A stretch of 25,932 bases of DNA, taken from contig CAZJRQ010000032.1 in the NCBI GenBank assembly GCA_964548535.1, positions 1-25,932 of the forward strand. The letters are read 5' to 3'. Source of the stretch: CAZJRQ01 sp964548535. GTDB lineage: Bacteria > Bacillota > Clostridia > Oscillospirales > Ruminococcaceae. Shown here in pieces: positions 17,001-24,842 of the stretch. The stretch's first letter is position 1. The number at the start of each line of letters is the position of its first letter. Below the pieces are notes generated by a model. The model worked only from the letters and a program-made list of their open reading frames with translations, was not told the origin of the DNA and did not search any database. A program made the translations under genes and the position numbers.

Positions 17001-18060
17001 CTTCATTCTCTTTAAGATTTTTTTGAGCATTTGCTTTCTTTGCAACTTGATTTTTTATATCGTTATCATCAAGTGTTTGCTCCTCGCGAGTTAAATCAGA
17101 CAGCATAGTTTCAGCCGAGTTAATATTTGAAATTGCACGCTCAAGCTCTTGCGTCGATTGGCTTATTTCGTCTTTATACTCCTGCATCTTATTATCTGCA
17201 CATGCCGTATTTGCTCGCTTATTTAGAAAAACATCCGCCTTTTTCCACAGCATATATTTGTTGTACTTATCATATTCATTAGCAATATACTGCACTTCTT
17301 GCAACACACTTTGAGCATCTTCAACTCTGCGGTGCGACTCCTCAATTTTGTTCATAGAATCAGCCATTGGACGCAATTCTTCATCGCTCAATGTCTGCAA
17401 AGAACTGTTTAGCAATTCATAAAGCTGTGCTGGTTTTAGATTTTCTTTAGACGAAAGCTTTGATGAGCGTGTCTTTATGAGAATACTTGTTAGCTGGTCA
17501 AAATCCTCTATATTCTCACGGTCGATATCGAAAATTTGCTTTGCGACCATTGCTTTATAGTCAGAAGTTTTTTCAACATAAATATTTTTATCACCAATTT
17601 GCTCACGCAATTGCTTAGAATTAAGTGGAATGTTTTCACTGCCCACCTCTCTATACAGCATGAAATCAAATCCAACACGCCTATTATCACGTACACAAAA
17701 TCCCCAAGTTTTCATGTTTCCGCCCTTTTTCGCGTGAAGTCCTATTCCAATTGTGCGAAACAGATTAGATGACGGCTTTTTAAATTCAAGATACAAATAG
17801 CCCGTACATTCATCTTTACCGTTTTCTGAATCTCCAAGCAGATAGAAATCCATTTTTCTATCTTTGCTACCGAACGGATCAAGTCTAGACGGCTGACGGT
17901 CGCCGTCTAAAATATAAGGAATAAAGCTTTGTGTTGTGATTGATTTTCCAGAACCATTAGAACCTCTAAGCAGAAGCTTACCGTCGTTCAGATAAAAATC
18001 CTCTACGTCATAAACCCAAAAATTCACAAAACCTAATCTATTCATTACCCAACGTTCCAT
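14008..18060 (-). CDS. jetC: Wadjet type II JetC, SMC-like ATPase (TIGR02680)
   Basis: The 1350-aa protein has the SMC/MukB-like plan. The N-terminal head has Walker A GSNGSGKS (33-40). Long coiled-coil arms rich in Glu, Lys and Asn (about 240-560 and 690-960) flank a central hinge-like globular part (about 560-690). The C-terminal head has the ABC signature FSGGERALSLY (near 1243) and Walker B ILALDEAFAGVDD (near 1270). The start MERWVMNRLGFVNFW is the usual family N-terminus. Its AAGGAGGG ribosome site, 4 nt from the ATG, is formed by the last unit of a 48-bp tandem repeat upstream. JetC hydrolyses ATP to extrude DNA loops with JetA and JetB. No frameshift is visible across 4 kb. Confidence 0.95.
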   Translation of the reverse strand: MERWVMNRLGFVNFWVYDVEDFYLNDGKLLLRGSNGSGKSITTQSFIPYILDGDRQPSRLDPFGSKDRKMDFYLLGDSENGKDECTGYLYLEFKKPSSNLFRTIGIGLHAKKGGNMKTWGFCVRDNRRVGFDFMLYREVGSENIPLNSKQLREQIGDKNIYVEKTSDYKAMVAKQIFDIDRENIEDFDQLTSILIKTRSSKLSSKENLKPAQLYELLNSSLQTLSDEELRPMADSMNKIEESHRRVEDAQSVLQEVQYIANEYDKYNKYMLWKKADVFLNKRANTACADNKMQEYKDEISQSTQELERAISNINSAETMLSDLTREEQTLDDNDIKNQVAKKANAQKNLKENEDSYANKQKFIDSKKETSRKKHIELNSVRTQKTEYEYDIKKQTAKLLEYDEFAPPLHESYIRELEKNDKAFEKNRQCSREINDYISKLTSVLQAINECDRIHGVFDLAHQRRDLAEQNKFTAEDSLKTAQKIFDEQKDTLIESFYIAAKNNTEFTIDKYLLEKIETLIANYEGDGSAVDLLNLLVNRKGSFESKIQVNIASCNTECQASKNDYEISVKELEDLKNTKELEPERSDIRKSSRKALCEKGIVSRPLYECIDFKNGLDESQKAVLESEFSDMGLLDALVVSKSQYDMTIEQLKDFSDCVLYAKSVDNSENPFFDVIIDDELREDAILIINAICSSDEFSAKIGLNGYYQNGMLVGHAISENNARYIGAESRRKYREKQISELEYKTNQLNEIWINKKETLEKTKNRLALLNDEYNTLANTESLSSAMNLWQEAQNELTKKQMIFDNAETDLEKNKLEYDASRSNVDTLSSGISYRKTADNYKNAISEISEYLNDLQDVLEISRQKFESASTINRLDDDIELLDYDIDLADLELKKIEREIHNNEEVIRLCDDFLNRPENVNIAKRASEIKGEIENSRKNIDDYKQIKVRCETKIENSNNQLEQAKNQLAKLIDEEEIAAKYFKEECELWLVITDRNLTLLQCAEYAQKSVASADMEKGPNTIQSRLAKIFHEHTGTFAAEYNPVMNDDCFEDSGSNNIRRRSMVLLTWQNKKISPLEFVEEISRAIEDDKLLMRIEEQKMFTEVLMNTISKKLYDKINTSRRWVDSMADLMKKINTSMGLSFSLSWNAKKELGDSQLQFKDLARILSKDKDLISPDDYDKLSAHFKGKIEYEKRLIEEKGEDVNYSKLVRNVLDFRNWFEFCLYYKDANMDKFRELTNSRFNTFSGGERALSLYIPLFAAVAAQYKKAGEQAPKILALDEAFAGVDDENISEMFGLLEKLGFGYIVNSQSLWGCYDTVPALSIAELCHAKNTDFITVIHYEWNGKVKKLIE

Positions 18061-18063
18061 AAG

Positions 18064-18330
18064 CCCTCCTTGTTTTTTTGAAAAAATGCGAGCCTTGCGA
18101 GCAGAGGGCTTGCACTCCTTNNNNNNNNNNNNNNNNNNNNNNNNNNNNNNNNNNNNNNNNNNNNNNNNNNNNNNNNNNNNNNNNNNNNNNNNNNNNNNNN
18201 NNNNNNNNNNNNNNNNNNNNAAAAAATGCGAGCCTGCGAGCAGAGGGCTTGCACTCCTTGTTTTTTTGAAAAAATGTGAGCCTGCGAGCAGAGGGCTTGC
18301 ACTCCTTGTTTTTTTGAAAAAATGTGAGCC
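18064..18330. repeat. 48-bp tandem repeat array between jetB and jetC, with an assembly gap
   Basis: Copies are visible at 18064-18120 (about one and a quarter units, with one extra base near 18096), 18221-18259 (partial), 18260-18307 (complete, 48 bp) and 18308-18330 (partial). The sequence between 18121 and 18220 is unknown. Each unit on the minus strand reads AAGGAGTGCAAGCCCTCTGC, then TCGCAGGCTCxCATTTTTTC and AAAAAAAC. So each unit contains an AAGGAG sequence like a Shine-Dalgarno site and a TTTTTTnAAAAAA palindrome. The unit is three-divisible, which keeps both strands open and produces spurious ORFs. The last unit supplies jetC's ribosome site. Confidence 0.9.
18121..18220. other. Assembly gap (100 N)
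   Basis: There are exactly 100 Ns with the tandem repeat on both sides. A round 100 is normally a placeholder, so the true length is unknown and the repeat probably caused the break. Confidence 0.95.
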
Positions 18331-18345
18331 ACCATTATTCTCAAC

Positions 18346-19494
18346 TCATTTTTTGCTTAGTGACTCAAAATCAAAATCTTTCGGATACCTGCCAGCTGTT
18401 TTAAACAGTCCATCTCTAAGCAAATATGCATTATCATCAATCTCAATCATTTTCCAATTTATCATGTAACGAACGACGCTATCAATCAGCTTTATTTCAG
18501 AAATTTCGCGGTATTCCTTGCTCAAGCCTGCTGAAAATTTATCTCGGCAATCGCAAATCATTTCATGAAATTTGTCTTTGTCAATTAAATATTTGTTGCT
18601 ATTACTATCAATCATCGCAGATGTTGAAAGTAAATCTTCCTTTATCTGCGCACATAAAAACAAAACCAAACCCGCTAACATTTTGTCATTAGGATGTACT
18701 TGTCCAAAATAATTGTCATCACTTAGCATATAAAACGCTGATCCGTTGTGGATATCTAGTCTGCCATCAAGGTAGCAATCTAGATGTCTTGCAATTGAAT
18801 TTCGTTGATTTTTCAGATAAATACTATCAGAATTATCATTTGAATCCCAATACATAGAAGGTTTAAGAATCAATCGTCTATACACGCGGTTTATTCTAGC
18901 TGAACCTATATCATTATCAGAATAAATTCTCTCAACATTTTCAAAATCTTGATAAGTTTTAAAGTCCGAAATATCATAGCTGTGATGAACCGAAAAGTAA
19001 TTAGACAACCCTGTGTTTTCATAGAGAATTTCTTTGTTCTGATCGTTTTCTACATTGCTTAACGAACCCTCTGAAATTTTGAGCAGCTGCTTGTTTTGTG
19101 CGAACCCGAGTGCACGAACAAGAGATTTTCTTTCCCTGTATTTTGTAAAATCAATTTCCATAGTCTCATGCACAATTCGCTCTAAAGCCTCTATCAATTC
19201 AGAAAGTAAAAACTGTCCGCCCTCGTCAATATCATTTAGATAAATCAAAATTGCACACAACAAACAGTAGTCACTTACCTCTTGAAACTCCTCAATCCCC
19301 ATAAAACTTTCTGCCACATCAGGAACTTTTTCAAGCTTTATAAGCTTTTGATTAATAATTAATTTCCAGCCAGCCAACTCACCTATAAAACGCTTCATAT
19401 CTTTATCAATAGCGCGCTTGATTTTATAATAATCATTTGGGTCATTTTCATGAGTAATCCAAAAATTTTCAAGTAAGGTTACAAATTCATCCAT
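18346..19494 (-). CDS. jetB: Wadjet type II JetB, KITE/MukE-like subunit (TIGR02678)
   Basis: The protein is about 382 aa from the ATG at 19494 (MDEFVTLLENFWITHENDPN). GAGG lies 9 nt upstream, against 3 nt for the ATG at 19500 and none for a TTG at 19509. The jetA stop overlaps this start, so the two are coupled. Recognisable TIGR02678 stretches are LENFWITHENDPNDYYKIKR, LIKLEKVPDVAESFMGIEEF and YCLLCAILIYLND..GGQFL. The subunit forms winged-helix (KITE-like) parts of the JetABC condensin-like complex, bridging the JetA kleisin and the JetC heads. It ends at 18346, and jetC follows after about 285 nt, an unusually long gap in this operon that is filled by the 48-bp repeats. Confidence 0.92.
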   Translation of the reverse strand: MDEFVTLLENFWITHENDPNDYYKIKRAIDKDMKRFIGELAGWKLIINQKLIKLEKVPDVAESFMGIEEFQEVSDYCLLCAILIYLNDIDEGGQFLLSELIEALERIVHETMEIDFTKYRERKSLVRALGFAQNKQLLKISEGSLSNVENDQNKEILYENTGLSNYFSVHHSYDISDFKTYQDFENVERIYSDNDIGSARINRVYRRLILKPSMYWDSNDNSDSIYLKNQRNSIARHLDCYLDGRLDIHNGSAFYMLSDDNYFGQVHPNDKMLAGLVLFLCAQIKEDLLSTSAMIDSNSNKYLIDKDKFHEMICDCRDKFSAGLSKEYREISEIKLIDSVVRYMINWKMIEIDDNAYLLRDGLFKTAGRYPKDFDFESLSKK

Positions 19495-20983
19495 TGTCAT
19501 GCACCTCAAATTCTATAACATATGATGGCATATATAAATCACCGTCATTACAATGTAAAACCGTGTCCTCCCCAGTTTTTATTACATGAAATCTCCTGCC
19601 GAAATCAGTTGTTCCTGTTTGATTTTTATTATGATTAGAGTCAGAAATCCATTTTAGCAATGAAATTCTAAGCACTTCTGGTACAACTTCATTTTCAAGG
19701 TTTGATATAACAATTTTATTTTCCTTTATATAACTCTCAACAATTTTTTTATCCTGCTTAATTTTCTCAACATGAGCCAGTAAACGAGCTGTTTTTTCAA
19801 ACTGTCTATTCTCAAAACCTACACTCTTTATGCGCGGTTTATAAACTCGAGCTTTTGGCTGAACTTCAAAAATCTGCGGAGTCAAGTCGATAGCATTTTC
19901 ATTGATACGGTCAGTTTCCTTTACGGTATTATACTTATAATGATTCACTGTCATTGCACCAAACACATGAGCTGACAAACAATGCGCCTCATTAATATCT
20001 GCACACTGTGAAAACATTTGCATGAATTGCTTGTAATCCTGCTTGCGACTTATTCCAGAATTCTGAAGTCGCATAAGCATTACAGCGTTATTCAAAATTT
20101 TTCGAATAATCTCATTAGTGTATTCCATTGCCATATTACAAGTGGACGTTTTTGAATCAGTTGAAACAAACCAACTATTTATTGAATACCATTGACCTTT
20201 AATTTTTTCTTTCATATATTGCTCATCAAAAGCTTCAGAATTCGTTCTTGGCAATTCCAGTTCGCTTAAAAAAATCTTTTCCAGCAACTGCTCTTTTGTT
20301 TCATCACTTATACTAGTCAACAATTTTTCTATGATGCTTGAATGCTTTTGCAAAATTCGTATAAAATCTCGAAGATAATCAACAAACTTATCTTTATGCT
20401 GAATAAAATCTATCGACCTCAGCATTTTATCTCCACTATTTGAATAAAAGGAATGTATGTAGTCTGAAAAATTTTGATCTAGCCTCGTAAAATCATCAAG
20501 AAGATTTTTCCACCATTCATTAACATCTTTTAAATTATCATTAAAAATTACATCATCAATTTCTTGAAAATAGTTTTCTAACCTCACAAGTAAAGAAGAT
20601 GACAGCCTATTGCCCTGAGAAAACAAATTCTCAAGCTCAATAGTCATACGTTCAATTTTTATAGAATATTCGGTTAATGAATATCTATAAAGTTTGTTCT
20701 TATATTCTTCAATAGTGGTAACTTTTCGCGTATCTTGCATAGGCAATAAATTGCCCCAATTAGTAAGCTGTGTAAGAGCCTGCTTCAACTCATCAAGCGA
20801 AAGGTTTTCAAAAGGCTCAAACTGTACCAGCTTATCAAGTATTTCATTTGCACTTAAACGATTATTATACATCTCGGTTTCTTTATAAAGCAGACGCATT
20901 ATTGTTCGATACAGTTCAACTTTATCAGATGAAAGATACGACGTTTCTGTTATTTTCATCATACTGCTTTTTTGAACAGCCAT
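19487..20983 (-). CDS. jetA: Wadjet type II JetA, kleisin-like subunit (TIGR02677)
   Basis: The protein is 498 aa from the ATG at 20983, which has AAAGGTGG 8 nt upstream; the GTG at 20995 overlaps that site and is unlikely. The N-terminus SSDKVELYRTIMRLLYKETE and the following winged-helix-like region match TIGR02677. The middle (about 90-270) is helical. JetA acts as the MukF-like kleisin that links the JetC heads and binds JetB. It is the first gene of the operon, about 53 nt downstream of a clear promoter. Its TGA overlaps the jetB start. Confidence 0.92.
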   Translation of the reverse strand: MAVQKSSMMKITETSYLSSDKVELYRTIMRLLYKETEMYNNRLSANEILDKLVQFEPFENLSLDELKQALTQLTNWGNLLPMQDTRKVTTIEEYKNKLYRYSLTEYSIKIERMTIELENLFSQGNRLSSSLLVRLENYFQEIDDVIFNDNLKDVNEWWKNLLDDFTRLDQNFSDYIHSFYSNSGDKMLRSIDFIQHKDKFVDYLRDFIRILQKHSSIIEKLLTSISDETKEQLLEKIFLSELELPRTNSEAFDEQYMKEKIKGQWYSINSWFVSTDSKTSTCNMAMEYTNEIIRKILNNAVMLMRLQNSGISRKQDYKQFMQMFSQCADINEAHCLSAHVFGAMTVNHYKYNTVKETDRINENAIDLTPQIFEVQPKARVYKPRIKSVGFENRQFEKTARLLAHVEKIKQDKKIVESYIKENKIVISNLENEVVPEVLRISLLKWISDSNHNKNQTGTTDFGRRFHVIKTGEDTVLHCNDGDLYMPSYVIEFEVHDNG

Positions 20984-21035
20984 AAAACAATCCACCTTTC
21001 AACTAATTAACAATAAATTCTAAATAGATATAAAT

Positions 21036-21064
21036 ATTATACCATATTAACATTTAATTTTCAA
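21036..21064 (-). promoter_or_regulatory. Promoter of the jetABCD operon
   Basis: On the minus strand, TTGAAA (21064-21059), a 17-bp spacer and a perfect TATAAT (21041-21036) stand about 53 nt upstream of the jetA ATG. No obvious operator is seen. Confidence 0.8.
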
Positions 21065-21109
21065 TAAAATATTCAAATAAAAATACATAGCTGACATTTG
21101 AGATATAAA

Positions 21110-21141
21110 AACACCACCTACGTTGATTCGTAAGCGGTGTT
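21110..21141 (-). terminator. Terminator of the minus-strand membrane-protein operon
   Basis: AACACCxCxTACG-type arms (21110-21122 with 21129-21141) form a mostly paired hairpin. On the minus strand it runs into GTTTTTATA. It separates this operon from jetA. Confidence 0.7.
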
Positions 21142-21228
21142 AAAAGAACTCTACTTCTTGACGGATAAAATTAATATAGCTTTCTACAGAAACTTATCTT
21201 GAAAAAAGAAATCAGTTATTGATTAAAT

Positions 21229-21759
21229 TTAACTATTGCGGTATTTTTGAATAAGTTTAGGTGTAAAAAATAAAATGATTGCAATCCCAATGACATTTTG
21301 AAGTATTAACATAATAATCAAATTTATGTTATATTTACTAACGACTTCAGTATAACCTGCTACTAGTTCTGTTGAATATTTTAACTCTAAATCAGACATC
21401 TTCTTTGCGTAAGAAGCAACATTTGAACGCCACTGCATAAAAGAATATAACGAAGACAATATATTCAATCCAATTATTATTACAGCAAAATTTCTGAACC
21501 ATTTTCTTTCATCTTCTGGGTATGAATAACATCCTTTTTTACTTATTACGCCTATAGTTTTATTTGCAACAAATATCATCAAAAACGAATAAACCAGGCT
21601 ACTTAATATAGCTGTAATGTACAAAGGAACCATATTATCAGCTCCAAAAGACCGGCTAACCCATACTGATATTAGCCTGCATACAATAAATGCAATTAAC
21701 CCAAAACCTAATGAATAAACAATAAATCTCCAAATAAATGATTTTGTAAACTGTGTCAT
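21229..21759 (-). CDS. Four-helix membrane protein of unknown function
   Basis: I do not recognise this 176-aa protein. Four hydrophobic segments are visible at about 8-31, 41-66, 86-106 and 142-168. A polar loop lies between segments 3 and 4 (about 107-141), and a short Lys/Arg-rich C-terminus would be cytoplasmic. The ATG has a strong GGAGGAG site. It begins 18 nt after the preceding membrane-protein gene and shares its promoter and terminator, so the two products probably act together. There is no transporter or enzyme signature. Confidence 0.75.
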   Translation of the reverse strand: MTQFTKSFIWRFIVYSLGFGLIAFIVCRLISVWVSRSFGADNMVPLYITAILSSLVYSFLMIFVANKTIGVISKKGCYSYPEDERKWFRNFAVIIIGLNILSSLYSFMQWRSNVASYAKKMSDLELKYSTELVAGYTEVVSKYNINLIIMLILQNVIGIAIILFFTPKLIQKYRNS

Positions 21760-21777
21760 AAACTACTCCTCCAAATT

Positions 21778-22767
21778 TTATTTAACAGAAAAACTTAACG
21801 TATTACTAATCGGTGTATGTTCTCCTGTTTCTTGGTCATAATCAACTACTAAAGTTACTTCATAATCTCCTCGATTATAAAAAGAGGGGAAATTCACTTT
21901 CTTTTTCAATGACGCATTATTGCTTTCAAAAAACTCACCATCTTTGGTAACATACCAATATAAACCGCCGTCAAGTCCCTCATATCCTTCAATTTCTGGT
22001 CGTTCTATAAAATATGTTGTGTCTTTATTTAGACTTCCGTTTTCGTCAAGGTCTGGGGTTAGAGTTATGTCTGCAGATTGAATTGTTTTTGACTCTTCAA
22101 CAAATTCTATTTTTTCAACAAAACCAGTTGAATCATTATAAGTAACCTCAAATTTACCACTATCATTTTGAGAAATCATATCATTAATTTTTGCAACATC
22201 TTTTCTGCTAATAACAAAATAAGATATGGAATTCGAACTATAAACCTCCAAATAATATGTATATACTTTCATACGATTTGTGTTACTTACACGATATTCT
22301 TTTTTAGTTTGACTGATACTCATGGGTCCAGTAATTTTTGATACATCGTCCGATTGTGCTATTAATCTGCCCACCATTTTCACATCGTAAAAATATCCTT
22401 GTATACTGTTAAATTTCTTATGCATTCCATATATAGTGCTTGCATAATTTCCAACCATTGAAAATATTATCAATACTGTACAAAATATCAAAAACAACAT
22501 TCGTACAATAGATAATTTCCTCATGATATCTGAGTCTTTCATCTTAATATTCAGGAAAATTACAAAAGAAAAAACACCGCACAATAACAACAAAGTAAAC
22601 GCTATAATTCTTACAGAAAGATAAACAATAACACTGTTATTGTTCCCAATAAAAGATGGTTCGAATTTCCTGGCAAGAATATATACAAATAAAGATATTA
22701 CAGCAACCTTAAAGCAAAGTTTAGCAACTGAATCCTCTGTATATTTTTTATTGTATTCTTTTTCCAT
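21778..22767 (-). CDS. Membrane-anchored protein with C-terminal Ig-like domain
   Basis: The product is 329 aa from the ATG at 22767, 8 nt after AAGGTG; a GTG at 22776 is the less likely alternative. Three membrane segments are visible at about 14-35, 46-72 and 85-108 (numbered from the chosen start). A mixed alpha/beta region of about 120-220 residues follows. The C-terminus (about 225-329) alternates short strands and ends RGDYEVTLVVDYDQETGEHT then PISNTLSFSV, resembling an Ig- or PKD-like beta sandwich. It is the first gene of a two-gene operon divergent from an orphan LytTR regulator. No family is recognised; a cell-surface sensor or scaffold is possible. Confidence 0.75.
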   Translation of the reverse strand: MEKEYNKKYTEDSVAKLCFKVAVISLFVYILARKFEPSFIGNNNSVIVYLSVRIIAFTLLLLCGVFSFVIFLNIKMKDSDIMRKLSIVRMLFLIFCTVLIIFSMVGNYASTIYGMHKKFNSIQGYFYDVKMVGRLIAQSDDVSKITGPMSISQTKKEYRVSNTNRMKVYTYYLEVYSSNSISYFVISRKDVAKINDMISQNDSGKFEVTYNDSTGFVEKIEFVEESKTIQSADITLTPDLDENGSLNKDTTYFIERPEIEGYEGLDGGLYWYVTKDGEFFESNNASLKKKVNFPSFYNRGDYEVTLVVDYDQETGEHTPISNTLSFSVK

Positions 22768-22812
22768 TATTACCACACCTTCATAAAATACTAAGCAAAA
22801 ATCTATTCAGCA

Positions 22813-22841
22813 ATTATATATTTTTTTAGACAGTTTTTCAA
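22813..22841 (-). promoter_or_regulatory. Promoter of the membrane-protein operon
   Basis: On the minus strand, TTGAAA (22841-22836), 17 bp and TATAAT (22818-22813), about 46 nt before the ATG at 22767. It has the same -35, -10 and spacing as the jetA promoter. The rest of 22842-23100 is very AT-rich with no gene visible. Confidence 0.75.
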
Positions 22842-23107
22842 ATAAGAAACCTAGATTGTGTGTATTTGACAAGCAATCACCCTACTCTCTTTAAAATTTT
22901 ATTTAATATAGAAATATTTAAATCAATTAAGTTTTGTTATTTTCATTTCCATATTTTTTATAATTTTGAATTTCTCTAAACTGAATATATTTTATCTCAG
23001 AATATATTCTAATATAATTTCATATTATTTATTTTTATTATATCATAATTGCAAATGAATTTCTATAAAAATTGGAATAAAGGTATAAAAAAAGGCATGA
23101 ACTGCAC

Positions 23108-23134
23108 AAAAAAGCAAATTTATATTGCTTTTTT
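23108..23134. terminator. Symmetric terminator-like hairpin upstream of the LytTR gene
   Basis: A perfect 10-bp stem, AAAAAAGCAA with TTGCTTTTTT, surrounds a 7-nt loop, about 60 nt before the ATG at 23193. It could stop read-through in either direction or act as a regulatory element. Confidence 0.5.
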
Positions 23135-23192
23135 TCACTTTTTATGATATATTTATATTATTATGTTAGTATAGAATAAGAAGGGTGAATAT

Positions 23193-23906
23193 ATGGTGAA
23201 GATTGCAATTTGTGATGATGAAAAGGTGTTCTATAATGAACTACACTTATATCTAAATGAATTTTCTAAAATCAGGAATATTGATATTATTGATACTTAT
23301 TTTTCTAATGGAATTGACCTTATTGCCAGCGATATCGACTTCGATTTGATTTTTATGGATTATAAAATGGAATCATTAAATGGTTTGGAAACTGCAAGAA
23401 TTTTACGTTCAAAAAATAAAAATGCACCACTCATTTTTCTAACTAGTTATCCTAAAATTGTTTTTCAAAGTTTTGAAGTAAACACTTTTAGATTTCTTAT
23501 CAAACCTGTTAAGCAAGATGAATTATTTAAAGCTTTTGACGATTATTTAGACTCAATTGACAATGATTTATTACTAAGCTTTAAAACTGATGATGGCATT
23601 TTTAAACTACGACTTTCTGAAATTATTTATGCAGAGGCATTAGGTAAACATACGATTTTGAGAACTGCTACTGAACAATATGAGTGTACAAAATATCTTC
23701 AAGAAATAGAAAAAATACTGCCTAGTGAAAATTTTTTTAGATGCCATAAATCATTCATTGTTAATTTTGAACATATACAGCGACATGATAATCAAATAAT
23801 ATATCTAGACAACAACGAAAGATGTAAGATTGGAAGAACGTGCCTAACATCCTTTAAATATAGCTTTCAAAAATATATCATAAGATATAATGGAATGGGA
23901 TGGTAA
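23193..23906 (+). CDS. Orphan LytTR-family response regulator
   Basis: The 237-aa protein has a receiver domain (D8-D9-E10, phospho-acceptor D56 in FMDYKME, FLTSYP, FLIKPV) and a LytTR DNA-binding domain (about 135-237, with RCHKSFIVNFEHIQ). Unlike the pair at 4046-6141, no histidine kinase is adjacent. The divergent neighbours are two membrane proteins of unknown function, which may be its targets or its signal source. Cysteines C184 and C211 lie near the positions of the AgrA redox pair, but 27 rather than 29 residues apart. The ribosome site is AGAAGGG. A weak promoter (TTGCTT, 17 bp, TATATT) may lie near 23125-23153. Confidence 0.88.
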   Translation: MVKIAICDDEKVFYNELHLYLNEFSKIRNIDIIDTYFSNGIDLIASDIDFDLIFMDYKMESLNGLETARILRSKNKNAPLIFLTSYPKIVFQSFEVNTFRFLIKPVKQDELFKAFDDYLDSIDNDLLLSFKTDDGIFKLRLSEIIYAEALGKHTILRTATEQYECTKYLQEIEKILPSENFFRCHKSFIVNFEHIQRHDNQIIYLDNNERCKIGRTCLTSFKYSFQKYIIRYNGMGW

Positions 23907-24140
23907 AACGGCTTATTTAATTTCAAAAATCTTGCTTGTAATATCAGATACTTTCTTTTTTCCTTTTTTATGCAGCAAAAAACAAAAGGCTATCTTTATT
24001 ATATTTACCAATTTTATTTGTAACACTAGAGTCTTTATTCAAACGCACAATATTATGGATCCCTTATAATGTATTCAACATATCAAATCAGATTTTATAT
24101 GAGAATATAATTCTTTTTTATGTGTTTTATCTATTTTAAT

Positions 24141-24464
24141 TTATAAACATAAAGTATTTAAAAATCTTAGTATAACAATAAGCTTAATTCCTAAATTCAC
24201 AAGTATTCTGATTCTGACTTGCTTTTTTGTTATGATGGAATTATTACGCTTTTGCAAATAGTCAGTTTGATAGCGTTTTGTACCGCCGGCTAGTACAATA
24301 TAATAAGCAAAAAAGAAATTAAAACTATCATCGTTAGTTCCATAAATTCCTCTAACAAAATTTTTTACTTCTGGCATTTTAATATCCACATCTTCTGGAA
24401 ATTGGTGATCAGACAGTTGTATTACCTGTACTGGAAGCTTGACAAATATTAATATTAGATGCAT
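24141..24464 (-). pseudogene. Possible remnant of a membrane-protein gene
   Basis: An open stretch of 107 codons with protein-like composition is visible. It includes SDHQFPEDVDIKMPEVKNFV, then RGIYGTNDDSFNFFFAYYIV and LAGGTKRYQTDYLQKRN. The last parts recall a segment of ABC-2-like membrane proteins, but the match is loose. It overlaps the promoter of the plus-strand gene at 24534, has no good ribosome site and lacks full-length membrane architecture. It is either a decayed fragment or chance. The rest of 23907-24140 shows no gene. Confidence 0.25.
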
Positions 24465-24467
24465 AAT
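24439..24467 (+). promoter_or_regulatory. Promoter of the small acidic protein gene
   Basis: A perfect TTGACA (24439-24444), 17 bp and CATAAT (24462-24467). Transcription would start near 24475, which excludes the upstream in-frame ATG at 24459 and supports the start at 24534. Confidence 0.7.
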
Positions 24468-24533
24468 ATATTTAATAATACTTCTGATTTTGGTGTAGCC
24501 ATTGCTACAAATATTTTTACAGGAGGAATTAAA

Positions 24534-24818
24534 ATGAGTAATTTCACAAAAGCTTTAACTAAGCAAAAAAATGACTTATCAGAAACCGAGCAAATCACCT
24601 TGTCTGCCGGATGTGGCATCATCAATAATATCCCTAATGATTGCAAAGCAAATGTCTTAATACAAAAGCAAAAAGACGGTATTAAACTAACCCAAAGAGA
24701 ACAAACTTATCTTTCAGTACAGCTAAGTTTACTAAGCTGTACTGATGATGAATTTGATGAAACTAATGACGAGTGTGAAATGAATGACAAACTAGCGGAA
24801 GAATATTTGAATTCCTAG
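24534..24818 (+). CDS. Small acidic cysteine-containing protein of unknown function
   Basis: I do not recognise this 94-aa protein. The ATG at 24534 has a near-perfect AGGAGG site 8 nt upstream. A strong promoter and a strong terminator make it a single-gene unit, so it is very probably expressed. Residues 1-65 contain an imperfect repeat: TKQKNDLSETEQITLS and QKQKDGIKLTQREQTYLS. Four cysteines are present (SAGCG, NDCKA, LSCTD, DECEM), and the C-terminus is strongly acidic (DDEFDETNDE). There is no signal peptide or membrane segment. A regulator, anti-toxin-like or modified-peptide precursor role is possible; none is supported. Confidence 0.7.
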   Translation: MSNFTKALTKQKNDLSETEQITLSAGCGIINNIPNDCKANVLIQKQKDGIKLTQREQTYLSVQLSLLSCTDDEFDETNDECEMNDKLAEEYLNS

Positions 24819-24842
24819 CACTACAACTAAATATTTCTTATT

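Noticed and set aside
18064..18330. Could the repeats be a CRISPR array?
   Set aside because: The units are directly adjacent with no unique spacers between them, and no cas gene is in the window.
18045..18469. ORFs on both strands encoding 16-aa repeats (such as KKCEPASRGLALLVFL)
   Set aside because: They arise because the 48-bp repeat unit is divisible by three. They run through the N gap, and on the minus strand the frame overlaps jetC. A translated leader cannot be fully excluded, but no independent support is seen.
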